From the NCBI RefSeq assembly GCF_963169125.1, contig NC_084802.1, positions 11,718,896-11,782,895 of the forward strand: a stretch of 64,000 nt of DNA. The letters run 5' to 3'. Source of the stretch: Humulus lupulus (lineage: Eukaryota; Streptophyta; Magnoliopsida; Rosales; Cannabaceae). Under the pieces are notes generated by a model. That model made no database searches. It was not told where the DNA came from and saw nothing but the letters and a program-made list of their open reading frames with translations. How positions within the stretch are numbered: position 1 is the stretch's first letter; each line of letters starts with the position of its first letter. Position numbers and translations under genes: made by a program. Shown here piece by piece: positions 57,729-64,000 of the stretch.

Positions 57729-60700
57729 TGTAATGCCCCGACTAATTCTAAGACATCAGACCATTAACAACTACTAAGACATAGCTACTATTTTGGAAGA
57801 CATGCATAAAATAATAGAACTTTGTTATAAAAATCCAAAATACGAGATCTCATTGTTATTACATAAAATCATAAAGGAAACAAAAAAAACATTTAATTAA
57901 TTGTTCAAATACTAAATGCGGAAAAATAAATACATAAATTAAAAAGACTCAAAATATAAACTTCATCCTCGATCTTCCAGCAGTCCATCCCCAATACACA
58001 TGCCAAAGCTGCCATGAATCCATCCCGCCTTCCAAGCTTATTTTCATGCACCATCTAAAATAAAAAGGAATGAGTCTAATGCCCAGCAAGGAAAATCTAC
58101 TAAAACATAAATTAAATCATAAGACTAAAAACTTATACTATAAAACATATAACATAAAAACGTATATCATATAAACATAGGACTACAATATTAATGGTCA
58201 TTAATTCATTATCGTAGTATGTGATAAAACTATTTAGGTCCTCTATCTACTAATCGAGGTAGGTTAGATCACAAAATAGTATATGATAAACCATCTAGGT
58301 CATATGTCTACTAATTGAGGTATGTTTAATCATAACTCTAATCTACGATAATGATAAAAAATCTTGGGATTCATTTTCTATCTAAGTAGTTGTATTTCCC
58401 AAGTCACTACAACATAAAACGTATAAATATATACGTCACATAGCATATAAACATATCGTAACGCATACAATCTAACTTATTTTCCTTACCAAAAACCAAG
58501 ATATTGGAGACAAGAACAGGATTGGAAAACTCCTAAAACGAAATAGTAAGAATCATAAGTTTCTAAAGAAATGAATATGAAAAGGAGATCTAAACCATCA
58601 AGATAGAAGCTTATCGAAAACCTTAAGCTTCAAGAAACTTAAACACCTAACCAAAAGTCATAATAACAAGTTAGGATCTAAAAGAAAATGAAAGAAAATA
58701 GAAGAACTATAATGAACTAAATGTAGTGTCCCATAATTTTTTACTTAGCTAGATAGTAGTAGTAGTTAGTATAGTTTGTAGTATGTTAGTTTATGTTGAT
58801 TTTGGTTCAAGCCGGGACTTAGTTGAAAACTCATAGACACAGATATGGATTTTATAAGTTTAACCCATAGTTTAGAAATATTAATTATAACATAAGGTTT
58901 GATTAATATTGTTGGTCCTAGAAATATTATTTATTATAACCTAATGATTAGATAGAACTATTAAGAATATGATACTTATCATAATCATGTTTATTAAGGA
59001 TTTAAGTATTTTTGATGAATAGTTTAAATAAAAGAAAGATCTAGAAGCTCTAGAACCTTCCAGCAGCTGTTAGGATCACGTTTTGACTCAGTCAAAGCTG
59101 TTTAATCAATTCAAAAAATGCTGAAAAAGTGCAAATACGTGTTTGATATATCAACGTATGTCGATATATCGCAACTATAGGGGCCGATATATCACCTACA
59201 GAAGATGCAGAAAACATGTCGACTTCGCACGAACGAATGAACGGGGATCGGGAAAATGGTCTAGGCGATATATCGCCCCTGGTGCATATTTTTTGAAAGT
59301 TTGGGATTTTAAATTATAAAAAAATAGCCTTAGCCACTTAGACATGCCTTTGAACAATTTTGACCGAGTTCTAGGCGTCTGTTGAATGAAAATTCAAATC
59401 TTTTTCATTTTATATTCATTTATTTATTCAAATTAAAAGGGGTTAGTTTCACTCCTTGAACTCTATAAATAGGACCTAGTACTCAGCTATTTTCTTCATT
59501 CTTCAGAGCCTCCAAGTTGCTAAGGTTACTATAGAGAGAAACACTTGGGTTTTGGATTAAAAAGCTTTTCCAATCTAAGTTTTTCTAAACACTTGGGAAG
59601 TAAGATATAGAGTTATTTCGGTATCGAGGTGTAGATCAAAGTCATAAGATCATTTAAGGTATTCTTAAGTTCTGTTTTTTCATAGTTCTTTAGTTTTCTT
59701 TTATTTTCTTTCAGATCCTAACTCTTGTTTATGATTCTTGATTAGGTGTTTAAGTTTCTTAAAACTTAAGATTCTTTTCGGTAAGTTTCTACTCGGATGG
59801 TTTAGTTTTCTTGTCATCTTTTTTCTTTAGAAACTCGCCATTCTTACTGTTGGTTTTAGGAGTGTTCCAAATCCCCTTCTTGTCTCCATATCCCAGTTTT
59901 TGGTAAGGAAAATAGGTTAGATTATATGTGTTTATATGTTTATGTTATGATATGTTTTATGCTATGCTATGCTATGTATATGTATAAATATTTTTTCTAG
60001 TCCTTGGTCATATGACTTTCTTAGATAGCAAGCCCCAAGAATATGTTTTGTAGTCGCTTGGGCATATGACTTGCATAGATAGCAAGCCCCAAGAATTTTT
60101 ATCATTTTCATGGTTTAGAGTTATGATTTACCCTACCTCGATTAGTAGATAGAGGACCTAGATGGGTTATCATATACTATAGTGTGATCTAACCTATCTC
60201 GATTAGTAGACAGAAGACCTAGATGGTTTTATCACATACCATGTTAATGAGTTAATGGCCATTAATATTGTAGTCCTATATGATATATGTTTTCATAGTC
60301 ATATGTTTTATAGTATATGTATATGATATAGTCTTATGATTATGATTTATGATATATGCTATTAGTAGATTTTCCTTGCTGGGCATTAGGCTCATTCCTT
60401 TATTTTTAGCTTGATGCAGGAAAATGAATATGGAAGGCGAGAAGGATTCGTGACAGCTTGGCATGTGTGCTAAGGATGAATAAATTGAATGGACTGCGTG
60501 AAGATCGAGGATGACGTTGTTTAAAGTCTTTTAAATTATGTTTTGATGTATTTCCGCATTTAGTATTTAAATAATTAAAGTTTATGTTTTATGTTTAAAA
60601 CAATGGGATCCCATACCATATTTTATGTTTTTACCTTATATTGTATTTGGTAAAATATTTTGGGTTTTGAATAAAATTATGTTATTTCATATGAATGTAT

Positions 60701-61566
60701 TTCAAAATAGTAGTTATGCCATAGTAGTATTTAATGGTTCAAGGTCTTAGAAATAGTTGGGTCATTACACCAAACCTGAGGATAAAAATACCTTTGATAG
60801 ACTAGAACTCCGATCTACACCTCAATACTGAAATATCACTTTATCTTACTTCGCAAGTGTTTAGATTAGAAAGCTTGTAAATCCCAAAACCCTAATGTTT
60901 TCTCTAGAGAATAAACTTAGCAGCTTGGAGGCTCTGAAAAATGTTTGAATAATGAATGAAATGGCTGAGTGAAAGGTCCTATTTATAGATTTCAAGGAGT
61001 GAAACTAACCCCTTTTAAAAAGAATGAATAATAATTGAATAAAATTTGAATTTTCTGCTCAACAAATGCCCAGAACTCAGTAAAAAACGTTCAGAAGAAA
61101 ATCTAGGTTGTTGAGGGCTGTTTCTAATTCGGTTTCCACAAAGTTTCAAAAATACCCAGAATGGCCGATATATCACCCCCTATAGGCGATATATCCCCTA
61201 CCCCTATGCCCCGAGCCTTCGTGGTTTCGTTCGTGCGAAGTCGACGTATTTTCTGTATCAACTTTAGGTGATGTATCTGCTCCTAAAGCTGCAATATATC
61301 GGCATACACTGATATTTTAAACACGTTTTTGCACATTTTCAGCACACTTGAAGTTTGTTAAAACAAATTTGATTGAGTAAAACATGACCCTGACAGCTGC
61401 TGGAAAGTTCTAGAGCTTCTAGATCTATCCTTTATTAATTTATTAATCTAAAATGCCTAAATCCTTAATAAACATGCATGTGACAAGTGTCATGCTCTTA
61501 ATTATTCTATCTAAACTTTAGGTTATAATAAATAATATTTCCAGGACCAGCTATATTAATCAAACC
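57729..61566 (-). repeat. Truncated LTR (family related to Tekay-like LTR), split by another LTR
   Basis: The plus strand starts TGTAATGCCCCGAC at 57729, matching the TGTAATGACCCAC end of the LTR at 42827, in the same orientation. It is interrupted at 58721/60770 and continues to about 61566. There it stops inside the block AATCAAACCTTA, about 175 bp short of the expected LTR start. Shared landmarks are TGCCCAGCAAGGAAAATCTA and CCTATTTATAG. It interrupts the RNase H of the Tat-type element. Confidence 0.85.
58722..60769 (+). repeat. Complete solo LTR (2048 bp), target duplication CTAAA/CCAAA
   Basis: It starts TGTAGTGTCCCATAA and ends GGGTCATTACA, in the plus orientation. The flanks CTAAA (58717-58721) and CCAAA (60770-60774) differ by one base. 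It has a TATA box (CTCTATAAATAGGACC near 59461) and the AGGCGATATATCGCC palindrome near 59262. It belongs to the family of the surrounding LTR (57729-61566), inserted in opposite orientation, so the two can fold on each other. Confidence 0.9.
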
Positions 61567-64000
61567 TTATGAGACTTTATGCGTAATGCCATATTGTTTC
61601 ATCAAATGTTCAAATGGCCTATTACAAAAGTGTGTACCGTTATCACTAATTATAGCACGTGGTGAACCAAAACGGGAAAATATATTTTCTTTTAAAAACC
61701 GAAGCACAACTTTGTGGTCATTAGTGTGGCAAGCAATAGCTTCAATCCATTTAGACACATAATCAACTCCAACAAGTATATAAAGATTACCAAAAGAGTT
61801 AGGAAATGGTCCCATAAAATCAATGCCCCAAACATCAAATATGTCAATAATAAGAATAGGATTTAAATGCATCATGTTTCTTTTAGTTAAACTTCCTAAC
61901 TTTTGGCAACGTTCACAAGCTTTACAATAAACATATGTATCATGAAAGATAGTAGGCCAATAAAAACCACATTGTAAAACTTTAGCAGCTGTTTTTTTAC
62001 CACTAAAATGTCCTCCACATGCATGATCATGACAAAAAGATATGATTTTAGATTGATCACAGTTTGGAATGCATCTTCTAATTATTTGATCAGGGCAATA
62101 TTTAAACAAGTAAGGATCATCCCAAATAAATTTTTTCACTTCAGAATAAAATTTAGATTTATCATGCTTAGACCAATGAGATGGTATTTCTTTAGTGACC
62201 AAATAATTAACAATATCAGCATACCAAGGCAATGAAGAAATATGCATTAATTGTTCATCAGGAAAAGTTTCAGTGATAGGAGTGGAATCATGTATAGTTT
62301 CAACAACTAGTCTAGATAAATGATCAGCAACAACATTTTCAGATCCTTTTTTATCACGTATTTCTAAGTCGAATTCTTGTAAAAGCAGGATCCAACGGAT
62401 CAAACGAGACTTAGCATCTTTTTTCGATAAGAGATATTTTAATGCAGCATGATCAGAATAGACAATAATTTTAGATCCTAACAAATAAGATCTAAATTTC
62501 TCCAATGCAAAAACAACAGCAAGCAATTCTTTTTCGGTTGTGGAATAATTTAATTGAGCATCATTTAAAGTTTTGCTAGCATAGTAAATTACATGAGGTA
62601 TTTTTTCAAGTCTTTGTCCTAAGACAGCACCTATAACATCAGAAGCGTCACACATTATTTCAAAAGGTATTTTCCAATCAGGAGGTCGAATAATGGGTGC
62701 AGTAGTCAACAAATTTTTCAATTTTTCAAAGGCAACATGGCAATTATGATCAAAGACAAAAGCATTTTCTTTTCCAAGTAAATGGCATAAAGGCCGAGAA
62801 ATTTTGCTAAAGTCTTTTATAAATCTTCTATAAAAACCGGCATGGCCTAAGAATGATCTAATTTCTTTCACAGTTTTAGGTGGGGGAAGTTTTGAAATAA
62901 GATCAACTTTAGCTTTATCAACTTCTATTCCCTCAGAAGATATTACATGACCTAAAACAATTCCTTTTTTAACCATAAAATGACATTTTTCCCAATTAAG
63001 CACAAGGTTTTTCTCTTTGCAACGAATTAACACAAGTGAAAGATGGTGTAAACATTCATCAAAAGAGGAACCAAACACAGAAAAATCATCCATAAATACT
63101 TCAAGAAATCTTTCAACCATGTCAGAAAAGATCGAAATCATACACCTTTGAAAAGTCGCGGGTGCGTTGCATAATCCAAAGGGCATGCGAAGATATGCAA
63201 AAGTTCCAAAAGGGCATGTAAAAGTAGTCTTTTCTTGATCTTCTGGGGCGATGGGGATTTGGTTATACCCTGAATACCCATCAAGAAAGCAATAATATGC
63301 ATGGCCAGCTAATCGTTCAAGCATTTGATCAATAAAAGGCAATGGAAAATGATCTTTTCTAGTAACATTATTCAACTTTCTATAATCTATGCACACTCTC
63401 CACCCCGTTTGTACTCTAGTAGGGATTAATTCATTTTTCTCATTTTCAACAACCGTGATCCCAGACTTCTTAGGCACAACTTGAACTGGACTAACCCATT
63501 GACTATCAGAAATAGGATAAATGATACCTACGTCTAACAATTTTAGGATCTCTTCTCTAACTACTTCTTTCATATTTGGATTTAGCCTTCTTTGACATTC
63601 CCGAGAGGTTTTAGCATTCTCTTCTAGATGGATTCTATGCATACATATGGATGGGCTAATTCCTTTAATGTCTCCAATGGTCCAACCTATGGCTTCTTTA
63701 TGTTTTCTAAGGACATCTAACAATTTATCTTCTTGTTCTTTATCTAAAGCAGATGCTATGATAACAGGTAAGGTTTCAGATTCTCCTAGAAAAGCATATT
63801 TTAAATTTTCTGGTAAAGGTTTAAGGTCTAACTTTGGAGACTCAGAAATTGATTGAACATGATCTAAGGGTGAAAAAGGTTCAACTTTGGTTTCATTTAA
63901 GGGTATAGACTCTACCAAAGAATTCACATCATCATTAGAGTCATCAACATGCAAGTTCATACCAAAGTATTTTTCACAAAAGTCCAGTAAGTCATTTCCA
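61567..64000 (-). CDS. Athila-type pol (RT, RNase H, partial integrase), truncated 3' end
   Basis: An open frame of more than 800 codons enters from the right edge; the Met at 63960 is internal. It contains the RT ([48 protein letters not shown]), RNase H ([39 protein letters not shown]) and an integrase zinc finger ([11 protein letters not shown] with CKACERCQ). The integrase core has the first Asp ([10 protein letters not shown]) and the second (IISDNGTHF). FMDD in RT is typical of the Athila lineage. At about 61570 the frame ends in KVS, where ATPYHPQTSGQVE would normally follow, so the catalytic Glu is lost. It is replaced by LTR sequence. No stop or frameshift lies inside, so the truncation is the main defect. 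Confidence 0.92.
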   Translation of the reverse strand, partial: GNDLLDFCEKYFGMNLHVDDSNDDVNSLVESIPLNETKVEPFSPLDHVQSISESPKLDLKPLPENLKYAFLGESETLPVIIASALDKEQEDKLLDVLRKHKEAIGWTIGDIKGISPSICMHRIHLEENAKTSRECQRRLNPNMKEVVREEILKLLDVGIIYPISDSQWVSPVQVVPKKSGITVVENEKNELIPTRVQTGWRVCIDYRKLNNVTRKDHFPLPFIDQMLERLAGHAYYCFLDGYSGYNQIPIAPEDQEKTTFTCPFGTFAYLRMPFGLCNAPATFQRCMISIFSDMVERFLEVFMDDFSVFGSSFDECLHHLSLVLIRCKEKNLVLNWEKCHFMVKKGIVLGHVISSEGIEVDKAKVDLISKLPPPKTVKEIRSFLGHAGFYRRFIKDFSKISRPLCHLLGKENAFVFDHNCHVAFEKLKNLLTTAPIIRPPDWKIPFEIMCDASDVIGAVLGQRLEKIPHVIYYASKTLNDAQLNYSTTEKELLAVVFALEKFRSYLLGSKIIVYSDHAALKYLLSKKDAKSRLIRWILLLQEFDLEIRDKKGSENVVADHLSRLVVETIHDSTPITETFPDEQLMHISSLPWYADIVNYLVTKEIPSHWSKHDKSKFYSEVKKFIWDDPYLFKYCPDQIIRRCIPNCDQSKIISFCHDHACGGHFSGKKTAAKVLQCGFYWPTIFHDTYVYCKACERCQKLGSLTKRNMMHLNPILIIDIFDVWGIDFMGPFPNSFGNLYILVGVDYVSKWIEAIACHTNDHKVVLRFLKENIFSRFGSPRAIISDNGTHFCNRPFEHLMKQYGITHKVS

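Overview
This window is a plant nuclear genome segment, almost certainly eudicot. The evidence is plant-type Ty3/gypsy lineages (Tat, Tekay-like, Athila), three CACTA elements, a PIF/Harbinger element, a plant cytosolic sulfotransferase gene and AT-rich intergenic DNA. The species cannot be named from the sequence alone. Nearly all of the window is transposable-element DNA, much of it nested.

Region 1 (1-8271): a decayed Tat-lineage Ty3/gypsy element on the minus strand. Its 5' LTR lies at 7477-8271 and its 3' LTR is outside the window. It keeps degenerate gag, protease, RT with two RNase H domains, and integrase, then a 3' tandem repeat and the end of an antisense ORF. It probably sits in the left part of the next element.

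Region 2 (8272-21104): a decayed plus-strand CACTA element with a TnpD-like transposase and a second multi-exon gene. One intron of the second gene holds another CACTA element on the minus strand (13593-19769, target duplication ATA), which has lost its transposase core.

Region 3 (21105-33950): mostly host DNA. It has one intact sulfotransferase gene (23752-24753, minus), a copia-like solo LTR candidate, a long inverted repeat, a solo LTR of the Region 1 family (26427-27188), and a probable Mutator-like element (27977-31944). The last carries a gene remnant and a minisatellite with higher-order structure. A hAT remnant and a 5' fragment of a second sulfotransferase follow.

Region 4 (34040-57728): a plus-strand Tat-type retrotransposon whose 5' LTR is split by a 19-kb CACTA element (34280-53337, target duplication AAC). 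That CACTA contains a truncated LINE, a young Tekay-like element (37581-44738, target duplication TAAAC), two exons of a C2-domain gene, and an apparently intact PIF/Harbinger element (46705-52086, target duplication TTA).

Region 5 (57729-64000): the Region 4 retrotransposon is cut in its RNase H by a minus-strand LTR, itself split by a complete plus-strand solo LTR (58722-60769). The host LTR is fused to a minus-strand Athila-type pol that runs off the window.

The only clearly intact coding units are the sulfotransferase, the two Harbinger genes, the gag-protease-RT-RNase H reading frame of the Tekay-like element, and the open Athila pol. The nesting gives an insertion order: Tat element, then 19-kb CACTA, then the Tekay-like and Harbinger elements.
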